Made by a program: the position numbers and the translations under genes
NCBI RefSeq assembly: GCF_001184025.1
Contig: NZ_BBYG01000025.1
Span: 19,750-83,749 of the forward strand
Direction of reading: 5' to 3'
Source of the DNA: Streptomyces maremycinicus
Lineage (GTDB): Bacteria > Actinomycetota > Actinomycetes > Streptomycetales > Streptomycetaceae
DNA: 64,000 nt
Notes under the pieces: generated by a model
Seen by the model: only the letters and a program-made list of their open reading frames with translations
Told to the model about the DNA's origin: nothing
Databases searched by the model: none
Shown: positions 16,374-24,971 of the stretch, in pieces
Layout of the letters: the number at the start of each line of letters is the position of its first letter
Position numbering within the stretch: the stretch's first letter is position 1

Positions 16374-18494
16374 TGCTGCGCTATGCACTGAAGACCGTTC
16401 GGGCCCGCAAGGCCGGCTTCCTGGGCGCCTTCCTCGCGCTGCTGTGCGCGGCCGCCCTCATCAGCGCGTGCGGCAGCCTCCTGGAGACCGGGCTACGGGG
16501 CACCATCCGCACCGAGCGCTATGCCGCGGCGCCGGTCGTGGTCTCCGCCGACCAGAACGTCCACCAGACCACCGTCAAGCACAAGAAGGGCAAGACCAAG
16601 GTCAAGCACAAGGCCAAACCCCTCGCCGAACGCGCCTGGCTCCCGGCCGACCTCGGGCGCAGACTCGCCACCGCACCCGGTGTCGCTCGGGTGATCCCCG
16701 AACTCACCTTCCTCGCCGAACCGTTGAGCCCCGCCGGTGCCCCGGTGTCCGACAGCAGGCCCACCTACGGACACGCCTGGGACTCCGCCGCGCTGACGCC
16801 GTACCGGCTCACCTCGGGCACCGCTCCCGCAGCCGCCTCCGACGTGGTCGTCGACAGTGACCTCGCCGCACGCGCCCGCCTCGCCCCCGGTGACCGGCTC
16901 ACCGTCCAGTCGACACAGGCCCCGCGCCCCTATCGCGTCTCCGGCATCGCCGCCCCGGCCACTGCCGTACGTCACCAGGGCGCCCTCTTCTTCTCCGGCG
17001 ACGAGGCCCGCCGTCTCGCCGCACACCCAGGGCAGGTAACCGCCTTCGGCGTGCTGCCCGAGGCGGGCACCGATCCCGACCGGCTCCGCGCGTCCCTGGC
17101 CCAGGCGCTGCACGGCACCACAGCCCGGGTCAGCACCGGTGACGACCGCGGGCCCGTCGAGTTCCTGGACGCCGCCGCGGCCCGTATCAAACTGGTCAGC
17201 ATGGGCGGAGCGATGGGCGGCACCTCCCTGCTCGTGGCCGTTCTGGTGGTCGTCGGGACCTTCGCGCTCTCCGTCCAGCAGCGCCACCGCGAACTCGCCC
17301 TGCTGCGGGCCCTCGCCGCCACCTCCGGACAGATCCGCGGCCTCCTCGGGCGCGAGGCCCTGATCGTCGCGCTGGCCGCGGGCACCGCCGGAGCACTGTT
17401 GGGGCTTCCCCTGGGGGACTGGCTGCACAACAGGTTCGTCGCGCTGGGCGCCGTACCCGCCACGCTTCAGCACACCGTGAGCGTTCTCCCTCCGCTCGCC
17501 GCGGTCGCCGCGACCCTCTTCGGCGCCTGGGCCTCCGCACGGATCGCCTCCCGCCGGGTGGCCCGGATCCGCCCGGCCGAGGCACTGGCCGAATCCCGGG
17601 CCCGGCGTGCCCGGCGAGGCGGCACGGCAACTGCGTGCGCAGCACGACGTCGTCACCGAAGTGGTCCGCACGACCGTCCGGGTCGGACTCGACAAGTACC
17701 CGGCCCAGGGCGTCACTCCGGCGGCCGTCAGCCGCACCTGGGACCCCGATGTCACCGCGGGCTCCCTCGACCGTCTCACCGAGCACACCGTCGCCGTCAG
17801 CGAACTGGCCGCGGACCAGCTCCACCTGACGCCGGGAAGCACCCTGAAGCTCATGCTCGGCGACGGCACGCCCGCCACGCTCACCGTCGCCGCCGTCTAC
17901 GCCAGGGGCCTCGGCTTCGGAGACCTCACCTTCGCGCACGGCCTGGTCGCCCGCCATGTCGACAACCCGCTCGCCTCCTCCCTGCTCGTCAGCACGGCCC
18001 GTACACAGACACAACTCGCGACTACCCTCCGTGAGTTCCCGGGACTCCGGGTGATCTCCCCGGCGACGGCCGACTCGCTGCGGGCAGCCAGGCAGCAGGC
18101 GAACGCCGAGGTGAACTTCCTGGCCATGGGACTCGTGCTGGCGTTCACGGCCATCGCCGTGGTCAACACGCTCGCCATGTCGGTCGCCGAGCGGGTCCGG
18201 GAGTTCGCGCTGCTGCGCCTCGCGGGGGCGACCCGCCGTCAGGTGCTGCGCATGCTGCGCACCGAGGCGCTGTCGATCCTGCTCCTCGCCGTCGCCCTCG
18301 GCAGCGCCGTCGCCCTGTCGATCCTCACCGCCTTCAGTGTCGGTACGACCGGGCGGGCGGACCCGGCGGTCGTACCGCTCGTGTACGCCACGGTGATCGC
18401 CGGGGCGGGGCTTCTCACACTGGTCGCCACCGCTGTGCCCGGACGCGTGGCGCTGAGGGTCCGCGCGGTGACGGTGGCGACGGCGAAGGAGTGA
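16370..18494 (+). pseudogene. FtsX/MacB-type ABC permease, internally deleted and frameshifted
   Basis: Two fragments of one permease in different frames. The first (16370 to about 17,600) has an N-terminal membrane anchor, an extracytoplasmic MacB-like domain and the first FtsX block (QQRHRELALLRALAA), and runs to EALAESRARRAR. The second (about 17,604 to 18,494) begins VPGEAARQLRAQ and carries the second extracytoplasmic domain and FtsX block (ERVREFALLRLAGATRRQVL). Full-length permeases of this type usually exceed 800 residues. Here about 700 codons remain and the middle membrane block is missing, which points to a deletion, not a single-base shift. After the junction the first frame reads Arg/His/Pro-rich nonsense to 18,034. 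No ATPase gene is adjacent. Confidence 0.8.
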
Positions 18495-18550
18495 GCGAGG
18501 CTCAGGCTCCCCACCACTCCTCCGCAGGGGCCGCCGATCTCCTCGCCGCC

Positions 18551-18627
18551 AGGAGACGCGGTCTCCTTCCTACCGGGAGACGTGATCTTCGAGACCCCCG
18601 GGGAGCGCAGGATTACCTTGCGCTCCC
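18551..18627. promoter_or_regulatory. Two inverted repeats upstream of the sugar-binding lipoprotein
   Basis: GGAGACGCGGTCTCC (18551-18565) is a 6 bp dyad. GGGAGCGCA (18601-18609) and TGCGCTCCC (18619-18627) form a 9 bp stem. They may be the terminator of the permease transcript or operators of the lipoprotein gene that starts at 18733; I cannot tell which. Confidence 0.45.
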
Positions 18628-18732
18628 GGAAGGGTGAGCCGGCCCGGCCTGCCGGTACCGTCTGCTGCCGCCCGGCACCCCCGTCTCCTCTGCGGGGACT
18701 GTCTCCCGCACCCCCCGAAAGGCGGCCTTGCC

Positions 18733-19710
18733 ATGCCCGTGCCCACCCGCTCCCGAAGACCGCTCGTCGCCTCGGTCCTCGGTGCCGGACTGCTGCTCAC
18801 CGGCTGCGGAGTCTGGCCTTCGCAGGCCACGGCACCCGCGGGGGCGGTCAAGGGCAGGATCACGCTGGGCTTCGTCAACGGCGGTACCACCGAGTTCCAT
18901 ACGTGTCTCCAGGAGTCCGTCGAGCGGACGGCCCGCAACAACGGCGTCCATCTCTTCACGGCCAACTCCCGTCAGAACGGCGACACGGAGGTCTCCAACA
19001 TCGAGGACATGATCGCCCGCAAGGTGGACGCGCTGGTCGTGCAGACCGTCGACGTCGAAGCCCTGAAGGGGGACATCGCCGAGGCCGAGGCCGCCGGGGT
19101 GCCCATCTTCCTCACCTCGGTCGTCCCCGACGACACGTCCGGCCTCCTGGGGGCCGTCGTTGTCGATCTGAAGGAGGTGGGGAAGCTCGACGCCGGGTGG
19201 ATCGAGCGGGACGCCGCCGGCCGCCAGGTGAGCGTCGCGGTGATCGCGGGAGCCCCCGGAGCCGCCTCCGACCTGCTGACCAAGGCCTTCACCGAGCGGC
19301 TGCCGGACAACGCCGAGGTGGTCGCGAGCCGGCCCGGCATGTACGACCCCGCCAGGGCACGGACGGTCGCGGCGGCCATGATCAAGGATCATCCCGGCCT
19401 GGACTACGCCTTCGTCGCCAACGAGGAGATGGCGTTCGCCGCCCGCAAGGCCTTCGACGCGGCCGGTGCCGAGGACGTCAGGATCGTGACGGTGAACGGC
19501 ACCGACGAGGCACTGGCCGCGCTCAAGGCGGGCAGCCTCGCCGCCACCGTCTCCAACTCCGCCGCGGACACCGGCGAACTGGCGGTGCAGAACGTCGTCT
19601 CCCTGCTCCGCAAGGACGACCGGGCCGACAGGATCGAGAAGACGCCCGTCCGTCTGGTCACCAAGGACAACGCGGACACGGCCCCGCTGTACTGCCCGCC
19701 GCGGGACTGA
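18733..19710 (+). CDS. Sugar ABC transporter substrate-binding lipoprotein (orphan)
   Basis: Secreted lipoprotein of 325 residues. It has a basic N-terminus, a hydrophobic core and the lipobox LLTGC with Cys25 as the likely lipidated residue. The mature part is a periplasmic-binding-protein fold of the LacI/ribose-binding type (Peripla_BP_4): IARKVDALVVQTVDVEALKG, AEAAGVPIFLTS and a VTVNGTDEALAALKAG hinge. The start is ATG 18733 with GAAAGG upstream. No sugar ABC ATPase or permease lies nearby, so it either serves a transporter encoded elsewhere or acts as a sensor subunit. Ligand unknown. Confidence 0.85.
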   Translation: MPVPTRSRRPLVASVLGAGLLLTGCGVWPSQATAPAGAVKGRITLGFVNGGTTEFHTCLQESVERTARNNGVHLFTANSRQNGDTEVSNIEDMIARKVDALVVQTVDVEALKGDIAEAEAAGVPIFLTSVVPDDTSGLLGAVVVDLKEVGKLDAGWIERDAAGRQVSVAVIAGAPGAASDLLTKAFTERLPDNAEVVASRPGMYDPARARTVAAAMIKDHPGLDYAFVANEEMAFAARKAFDAAGAEDVRIVTVNGTDEALAALKAGSLAATVSNSAADTGELAVQNVVSLLRKDDRADRIEKTPVRLVTKDNADTAPLYCPPRD

Positions 19711-19732
19711 GTCCGGCGCCGCCGCGGATCCG

Positions 19733-20161
19733 CTACGACGTCACGGGCAGCCCGGCCGCCCGCCAGGCCTGGAAACCGCCGACGAGGTCGGTGGCCCGGT
19801 GCAGCCCCAGCTGGTGCAGGGACGCGGCGGCCAGGCTCGACGCGTAGCCCTCGTTGCAGATCACGACCGCCCGGACGTCGTGGCTCGTGGCCTCGGGCAG
19901 GCGATGACTGCCCTGGGGGTCGAGACGCCATTCCAGTTCGTTGCGCTCGACGACCAGGGCACCGGGTATCAGACCGTCCCGCTCGCGCAGGGCCGCGTAC
20001 CGGATGTCGACGAGCAGCGCCTCACCCGCGCGGGCGGCCTCGTACGCCTCCCGCGCCTCCACGCGCGCGTACCCCGCACGCACCCGCTCGAGCAGCTCGT
20101 CCACGCCCGTCGGCCGATCGCGGTCCGATCGCCCTTCCCGGGGCGCGTCCGGGCCGCTCAC
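19733..20161 (-). CDS. Rhodanese-like sulfurtransferase
   Basis: Single rhodanese domain protein of 142 residues. The DIRYAALRERDGLIPGAL segment and the active-site loop ICNEGYASSLAA carry the likely persulfide Cys at residue 102. It ends with DLVGGFQAWRAAGLP, a typical rhodanese C-terminus. It starts at GTG 20161, overlapping the TGA of the cysteine dioxygenase gene by four bases, so the two are translationally coupled. The pairing suggests a role in handling cysteine-derived sulfur. Confidence 0.9.
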   Translation of the reverse strand: MSGPDAPREGRSDRDRPTGVDELLERVRAGYARVEAREAYEAARAGEALLVDIRYAALRERDGLIPGALVVERNELEWRLDPQGSHRLPEATSHDVRAVVICNEGYASSLAAASLHQLGLHRATDLVGGFQAWRAAGLPVTS

Positions 20162-20691
20162 TGCCAGTCCTCGGGGCGCTCGACCTGCTCCAGCCGCAGC
20201 ACGTGTCCCGTACGGCTGTAGCGGCGGATGCGCGGCAGCGGAGGGTAGTAGGCGTGGACGGAGACGGCGTGTTCCTCGGTGGACCGGTTGAGGACCTCGT
20301 GGACGTGGTGCCGTCCGAAGGAACGGCCCTGGCCGGCCGCCAGCGTGCGCTCCCGGTCCACGTCCTCCGTCAGCTCGAGGGTCTTCCAGCCGTCGGTGGG
20401 CAGCCGCGCGGCGAGCGAGTACTCCTTCAGCTCACCCCGCGCGGTCAGGAAGGCGCCGACCGAGTCGGCGTGGTCGTGCCAGCCCGTGCCGGTGCCGGGC
20501 GGCCAGCCGATGAGCCAGGCCTCACTGCCGCCGGGGCCCTCCAGGCGCACCCAGGTGCGGCCTTCCGGGTCGAGAGGGAGCGAGGCGATCAGTTCGGCGT
20601 CGGCGGCCGTGCGCCGCACGAAGTCGAGGAGGTCCGCCTGCGTGGGGGCGGTGGCGACGGGAGCGGTGGGAACGGAGGGAGAGACAGACAC
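20158..20691 (-). CDS. Cysteine dioxygenase family protein
   Basis: Cupin-fold mononuclear iron enzyme of 177 residues that oxidises cysteine to cysteine sulfinate. The metal ligands are in WHDHADSVGAF (His72, His74) and HHVHEV (about residues 128-131). A Tyr-containing SVHAYYPPL strand lies in the position usual for the family's active-site tyrosine. The start is GTG 20691. It is the first structural gene of a two-gene operon with the rhodanese, preceded by a small Cys-ended leader ORF 97 bp upstream, which suggests regulation by cysteine supply. Confidence 0.9.
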   Translation of the reverse strand: MSVSPSVPTAPVATAPTQADLLDFVRRTAADAELIASLPLDPEGRTWVRLEGPGGSEAWLIGWPPGTGTGWHDHADSVGAFLTARGELKEYSLAARLPTDGWKTLELTEDVDRERTLAAGQGRSFGRHHVHEVLNRSTEEHAVSVHAYYPPLPRIRRYSRTGHVLRLEQVERPEDWQ

Positions 20692-20787
20692 GGGTACCGT
20701 CCTGAGAAGGTTCGCGGGGGAGCGCGCGGCCGCGCACGAGGCGAGTGCGCATCGGCGGCGCGTGCCGGTGGGAGAGGGGGCGCGAAT
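20692..20787 (-). promoter_or_regulatory. Putative attenuator region of the cysteine dioxygenase operon
   Basis: A 96 bp spacer between the leader-peptide stop and the cysteine dioxygenase start. It can form GCGCAC/GTGCGC and other GC-rich stems read on the minus strand. This fits an attenuator whose folding depends on ribosome position on the leader ORF. The alternative structures have not been computed. Confidence 0.45.
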
Positions 20788-20859
20788 TCAGCAGGACGGG
20801 CGACACACGCAGCCCGCATAGCGGACGAGGTCCATATGGACCCTCCGCCACAGGCGCAC
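20788..20859 (-). CDS. Sulfur-responsive leader peptide (uORF) of the cysteine dioxygenase operon
   Basis: A 23-codon ORF on the minus strand starting at GTG 20859, with an in-frame ATG nine codons in that has GGAGG just upstream. It contains RRVHMDLVRYAGCVC and ends in Cys before TGA at 20788-20790, giving three Cys among the last seven residues. The R-R-x-H-x-D-L-x-R pattern followed by Cys matches the short leader peptides known ahead of actinobacterial sulfur-metabolism genes. Ribosomes stalling at the Cys codons when Cys-tRNA is scarce would change folding downstream. Family assignment is from memory of the pattern. Confidence 0.75.
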   Translation of the reverse strand: MRLWRRVHMDLVRYAGCVCRPSC

Positions 20860-20964
20860 ATCGGTGTCGGTCACGATCCGGAGTACACCATGCCGGTGCA
20901 CGCCGGTCAACTCACTGTCACCATGCGGACCCCACGGTCACGGCCGGTGCGATCGCGTGCCCAC

Positions 20965-21345
20965 ACCCCGCCCCCGCTGGGCTTCCGGCCCCGCCTCTGC
21001 CCGGTTTCCGGGCCCCGGCCCCTGCCCGGTTTCCGCCCGCCCTCTCGCCGGCCTTCCGGCCACCCCCCCCCGCGCGGCTTCCGCCTCCGCGCCGGCCCGG
21101 CTTCCGCCTCCGCGCTGGCCCGGCTTTCCGGCCACCCCCGGCTTCTGCCTCCGTGCCGACCTGGCTTCCGCCTCTGCGTCGGCCCGGCTTCCGCCTCTGC
21201 GTCGGCCCGGCCTTCCGGCTACCCCCGCGCAGCTTCCGCCTCCGCGTCGGCCCCGCTTCCGCCCGCCTACCACTTCCGTCCTGCCCGGCTTCCGCCCACC
21301 TCCTGCCCGGCTTCCGCCCGCCTCCCACCCGGCCTCCGCCCAGGT
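20965..21345. repeat. Degenerate CGGCTTCCGCC-centred repeat tract
   Basis: The 630 bp gap between the leader ORF and the FAD monooxygenase stop (20,860-21,490) is filled mainly with degenerate units of about 20-25 bp built round GGCCCGGCTTCCGCCTCCGC and variants. One strand is strongly pyrimidine-rich. All six frames give low-complexity Pro/Arg/Ala or Gly/Arg/Lys strings, so I call no gene here. Confidence 0.8.
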
Positions 21346-21490
21346 CCGGCCCGACCTCGGCCTGACATCGGCCAGACGTCGGCCGGGAGGCGCACGGACC
21401 TCGTGCAGGCCCCCTACGGGAGTCGTCGTGGCGACCTCGCGCGGGTCGCGTGTCGGCGGCCGGATCCGGGGCGGGCGGACGGCCGTACCG

Positions 21491-23137
21491 TCACTTGGCC
21501 GCCGAGCCCGCCGTGGCCCCCGCTCCGGACGTCTCCCGCGCCCCCTCCGGTCCGCCCACCGTCGCCTCCGCCGCCGCGTAGAGGTCGGCCGCGCGGACCC
21601 CGCTGAGGGCGGTGACCAGGTGGCCGTCGGGCCGGATCAGCAGCACGGTGTGCGCGGCCGCGCCGGGATAGCTCTCCGCCACCAGCAGCTCGGCCGGGCT
21701 CGGCAGGGCCGTCACCGCGGCGGCGAGCCGGGGCATGATCCCGGCGCCCACCCAGTGCCTGCGCTCCCACACACCGGTGCCCGGCGCGATCAGCAGGACG
21801 AGCAGGGCACCGCGCCCCAGCCGGTCCCGCAGCTGTACGAACGAGCCGTCCTCCGCCGTCACCCGCACGTCCTCGACCGGTGCGCCGGGGGGCGTGTCCA
21901 CCGGCACCTCCGCCTCCAGGTGCCGGGGCGCGAGCGGTGAGCCCTCGTAGGTGCCCGGAGCGCCCAGCGGACCGCGGCCCAGATGGCCGTCGGTGAGCAG
22001 CAGGTCGTGACCGCGGGCCGTGCCCGGGACGTAGGCCCTTATGCCCGAGCCGCCGCCGCGCAGCACCGGCAGCGCCTGGTCGGCGGCGCGCAGCCGGGCG
22101 GCGACGGCCGCGCGCCGCTCCGCCTGGTAGCTGTCGAGCAGGGCCTCGTGCGACCCGTGGTGCCAGGCCAGGGCCAGCTTCCAGGCCAGGTTGTCGGCGT
22201 CCCGCAGACCCTCGTCGAGGCCCTGGGTGCCGAACGCGCCGAGCAGGTGCGCGGCGTCCCCGGCGACGAAGACCCGCCCCACGCGCCAGCGGCGGGCCAA
22301 CCGGTGGTGCACGGTGTGGACGCCGGTGTCGAGCAGCTCGTAGGCGGGCGTGGCACCGCCGCTCCAGCCCGCCAGGGTCTCGCGGATGCGGGCCACCAGC
22401 AGCTCGGGCGTGACGAGGTCCTTGCCGGGCGGCAGCAGCCAGTCCAGGCGCCAGACGCCGTCCGGCAGCGGGCGTCCGGTGACTTCCCCGGCGGAGGGGC
22501 CGGACACCCGCCACGGCGGCGTCCGATGGAGCAACGCCTCGTCGGGCCAAGGAAGTTCCGTGCGCAGCGCGGCGACGGCGTGTCGTTCCACCGCCGTACG
22601 CCCCGGGAAACGGATGTCGAGGAGTTTGCGGACCGTGGAGCGGGGGCCGTCGCAGCCGACCAGGTGGCTGCCGCGCCACCAGGTGCCCCGGGGGCCGCGG
22701 GTGTGGGCCGTGACGCCGGAAGGTTCCTGCTCGATGCCGTCCAGGCGGCTGTCCACGGCGATCTTCACCAGCCGCTGGTTCACGAGGGCGGCGCGCAGGA
22801 CGCCCGTCAGCACATGCTGGGCGATGTGCAGGGGAGCGGGATCGGTCGCGTCGTCGAACCTGACCTCGCGGGTCACCTGCTTGCGCCGCATCGACCGCCA
22901 TCCGGCCCAGTGGACGCCGGCCTCGTCGAGGGACGTCCCGGTCAGCCGCTCGACGAGCGCGGCGGTGTCCTCGCGCAGGACGACGGTACGCGCGAGCCGT
23001 GGTTCGTCCTTGCCGGGGCCCTCGTCGAGAACCACGGACGGCACCTGCTGGCGGGCCAGCGCAAGGGCGAGCGTGAGCCCCACCGGCCCCGCTCCGACGA
23101 TGATCACCGGGTCCACGGCGTGCCGCCCCCTGCCCAC
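21491..23137 (-). CDS. FAD-dependent aromatic-hydroxylase-type monooxygenase
   Basis: Flavoprotein monooxygenase of 548 residues in the p-hydroxybenzoate hydroxylase class. The FAD-binding GAGPVG lies at residues 15-20, a DG motif (VGCDGPRSTVRKLL) follows the middle, and the second FAD motif is GRVFVAGDAAHLLGAFGTQG. A C-terminal thioredoxin-like region, as in the phenol-hydroxylase branch, appears to follow (LLVLLIAPGTGVWERR). The start is GTG 23137, with GAGGA seven bases upstream. No pathway genes are adjacent, so the substrate is unknown. Confidence 0.85.
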   Translation of the reverse strand: MGRGRHAVDPVIIVGAGPVGLTLALALARQQVPSVVLDEGPGKDEPRLARTVVLREDTAALVERLTGTSLDEAGVHWAGWRSMRRKQVTREVRFDDATDPAPLHIAQHVLTGVLRAALVNQRLVKIAVDSRLDGIEQEPSGVTAHTRGPRGTWWRGSHLVGCDGPRSTVRKLLDIRFPGRTAVERHAVAALRTELPWPDEALLHRTPPWRVSGPSAGEVTGRPLPDGVWRLDWLLPPGKDLVTPELLVARIRETLAGWSGGATPAYELLDTGVHTVHHRLARRWRVGRVFVAGDAAHLLGAFGTQGLDEGLRDADNLAWKLALAWHHGSHEALLDSYQAERRAAVAARLRAADQALPVLRGGGSGIRAYVPGTARGHDLLLTDGHLGRGPLGAPGTYEGSPLAPRHLEAEVPVDTPPGAPVEDVRVTAEDGSFVQLRDRLGRGALLVLLIAPGTGVWERRHWVGAGIMPRLAAAVTALPSPAELLVAESYPGAAAHTVLLIRPDGHLVTALSGVRAADLYAAAEATVGGPEGARETSGAGATAGSAAK

Positions 23138-23232
23138 GACGGTGTCCTCAGGGACGTAAGGGAACAAGAGGCAGGAGCAGGGTGCACGATCACAGAACGT
23201 ATGCAACCCATTGCCACTGCTTGCGTCAAGTG

Positions 23233-23266
23233 ACGGAGGCAGCGGCGCGCACGCCACTGCCTCCGT
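23233..23266 (-). terminator. Terminator hairpin after gluD
   Basis: ACGGAGGCAG (23233-23242) and CTGCCTCCGT (23257-23266) form a perfect 10 bp stem just downstream of the gluD stop on the minus strand. Confidence 0.7.
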
Positions 23267-23291
23267 ACAGGTCACACCGGTTGATGGCGCG

Positions 23292-24200
23292 TCAGACGGT
23301 GCCGCCCGCGCCGGTGCCGTAGCCGCCGCCCACCTCGGCCGCGTTCAGGTCGTCGACCTTGTCGACGCCGAGGACCGCGCCCGTGCTGCGCTTGCTGCGC
23401 CGCAGGTAGCGCTCCAGCCAGCTCGCGAAGCTGGTGAGGATGAAGTTCAGCACGATGAACATCACCGCGACCACGATGAAGCTGGGGATGACGTTGGCGT
23501 AGTTGGCCGCCAGCGTGCCACGGGAGTTGAGCAGCTCGGGGAATCCGAGCATCACACCGCCGAGCGCGGTGTCCTTCACGATGACCACCAGCTGGCTGAC
23601 GATCGCCGGGAGCATCGCGGTGACCGCCTGCGGAAGCAGGATGCTGGTCATCGTCTGGCCCTTGCGCAGGCCGATCGCGTACGCGGCCTCCGTCTGCCCC
23701 TTGGGCAGCGAGAGGATGCCGGCCCGGACGACCTCGGCGAGGACCGAGGCGTTGTAGAGCACCAGGCCGGTGACGACCGCGTAGAGCGGCCGGTCCTCGC
23801 TGCTGACGTCCGTGGAGCGGGCGTAGAACTCGTTGGCGAACAGCATCAGCAGCAGCACCGGGATCGCCCGGAAGAACTCGACCACCGTGCCGGCCGCGCC
23901 TCGCACCCAACGGTGGTCCGACAGGCGCGCGATGCCGAAGACCGCGCCCAGCGGAAGGGCGATCACCATGGAGAGCGCGGCCGCCTTGAGCGTGTTCTCG
24001 AGACCGGGCAGCAGGTAGGTCGTCCAGGCCTCGGACTCGGTGAACGGCTTCCACAGCGCGGAGGTGAGCTGGTCCTTCTCGTCCATCTTCTGCCACACCC
24101 ACCACAGGAGCAGCACGAGCAGGACGGTGAAGACCACCGAGAAGAGGACGTTGCGCCGCTTGGCGCGGGGGCCGGGAGTGTCGTACAGGACCGAGCTCAT
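23292..24200 (-). CDS. gluD: Glutamate ABC transporter permease GluD
   Basis: Inner-membrane permease of 302 residues, HisMQ family. An N-terminal hydrophilic and single-helix segment leads into the amino-acid permease core. The EAA loop region is SLPKGQTEAAYAIGLRKGQT, which contacts the ATPase GluA. The hydrophilic C-terminal tail (about 35 residues) ends in a Gly-rich stretch. The start is ATG 24200, overlapping the gluC stop (ATGA). It pairs with GluC to form the membrane channel for glutamate uptake. Confidence 0.93.
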   Translation of the reverse strand: MSSVLYDTPGPRAKRRNVLFSVVFTVLLVLLLWWVWQKMDEKDQLTSALWKPFTESEAWTTYLLPGLENTLKAAALSMVIALPLGAVFGIARLSDHRWVRGAAGTVVEFFRAIPVLLLMLFANEFYARSTDVSSEDRPLYAVVTGLVLYNASVLAEVVRAGILSLPKGQTEAAYAIGLRKGQTMTSILLPQAVTAMLPAIVSQLVVIVKDTALGGVMLGFPELLNSRGTLAANYANVIPSFIVVAVMFIVLNFILTSFASWLERYLRRSKRSTGAVLGVDKVDDLNAAEVGGGYGTGAGGTV

Positions 24201-24862
24201 CGCTTCACCGCCAGTCGCTTGCTGACCCAGCCGAGGAAGAGGCCCGTGGGCAGGGTCAGTACCACGAAGCCGAACGCGAAGACCGCGCCGATGAGCAGCG
24301 TCTGCGCCTCGTTCTCGATCATCGTCTTCATCAGGTAGGCGGCCTCTGCGACGCCGATGGCGGCCGCCACCGTGGTGTTCTTGGTCAGCGCGATCAGGAC
24401 GTTCGCCAGCGGGCCGATGACCGAGCGGAAGGCCTGCGGGAGGACGATCAGTGTCAGGGTCTGGCTGAAGCTCAGGCCGATGGCCCGGGCCGCCTCCGCC
24501 TGACCGAGCGGCACGGTGTTGATGCCGGAGCGGATCGCCTCGCACACGAAGGCCGCGGTGTAGCCGGCCAGGCTGAGCACGGCCAGCCGGAAGCCCTGGA
24601 CCGCGAAGTCGTCGCTCCCCATCGTCATGCCGAAGATGTCGGCGAGGCCGAGCGAGCTGAAGAGGATGATGACCGTCAGGGGGATGTTCCGGACGACGTT
24701 GACGTAGACGGTGCCGAACCCGCGCATCAGCGGAACCGGGCTCACCCGCATCGCGGCCAGCAGGGTGCCCCAGACCAGGGAGCCCACGGCGGAGAGGACG
24801 GTGAGCTTCACCGTCATCCAGAACGCCCCTAGGACGTCGTAACCATCAAGAAAGTCGAACAC
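24197..24862 (-). CDS. gluC: Glutamate ABC transporter permease GluC
   Basis: Permease of 221 residues of the polar amino acid HisMQ family, with about five membrane segments. Its EAA loop is TVPLGQAEAARAIGLSFSQT. The chosen start is GTG 24862, with GGGAG five bases upstream. The longer reading to 24943 would add an Arg-rich stretch that is part of the gluB-gluC hairpin. Its stop overlaps the gluD start, so they are translationally coupled. Confidence 0.92.
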   Translation of the reverse strand: MFDFLDGYDVLGAFWMTVKLTVLSAVGSLVWGTLLAAMRVSPVPLMRGFGTVYVNVVRNIPLTVIILFSSLGLADIFGMTMGSDDFAVQGFRLAVLSLAGYTAAFVCEAIRSGINTVPLGQAEAARAIGLSFSQTLTLIVLPQAFRSVIGPLANVLIALTKNTTVAAAIGVAEAAYLMKTMIENEAQTLLIGAVFAFGFVVLTLPTGLFLGWVSKRLAVKR

Positions 24863-24907
24863 GATCTCCCGCGCTTCCGGGTGGGTGGCGTATGAGGAGG
24901 GCGGGGC

Positions 24908-24938
24908 GCGCCGCCGCCGTGATCGCGACGGACGGCGG
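24908..24938 (-). terminator. Intercistronic hairpin between gluB and gluC
   Basis: GCGCCGCCGT (24908-24917) and ACGGCGGCGC (24929-24938) form a 10 bp stem in the 109 bp gluB-gluC gap. In binding-protein operons such hairpins commonly protect the upstream mRNA or cause partial termination, so that the binding protein exceeds its permeases. Confidence 0.6.
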
Positions 24939-24971
24939 CGCACCGCAGGTACCCCGCTGGGTCAGCTGTCG

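Noticed and set aside
20918..21328. 136-codon Gly/Arg/Lys-rich minus-strand ORF
   Set aside because: It is the translation of a degenerate repeat tract with no start signal. The equally open plus-strand frames argue against real coding.
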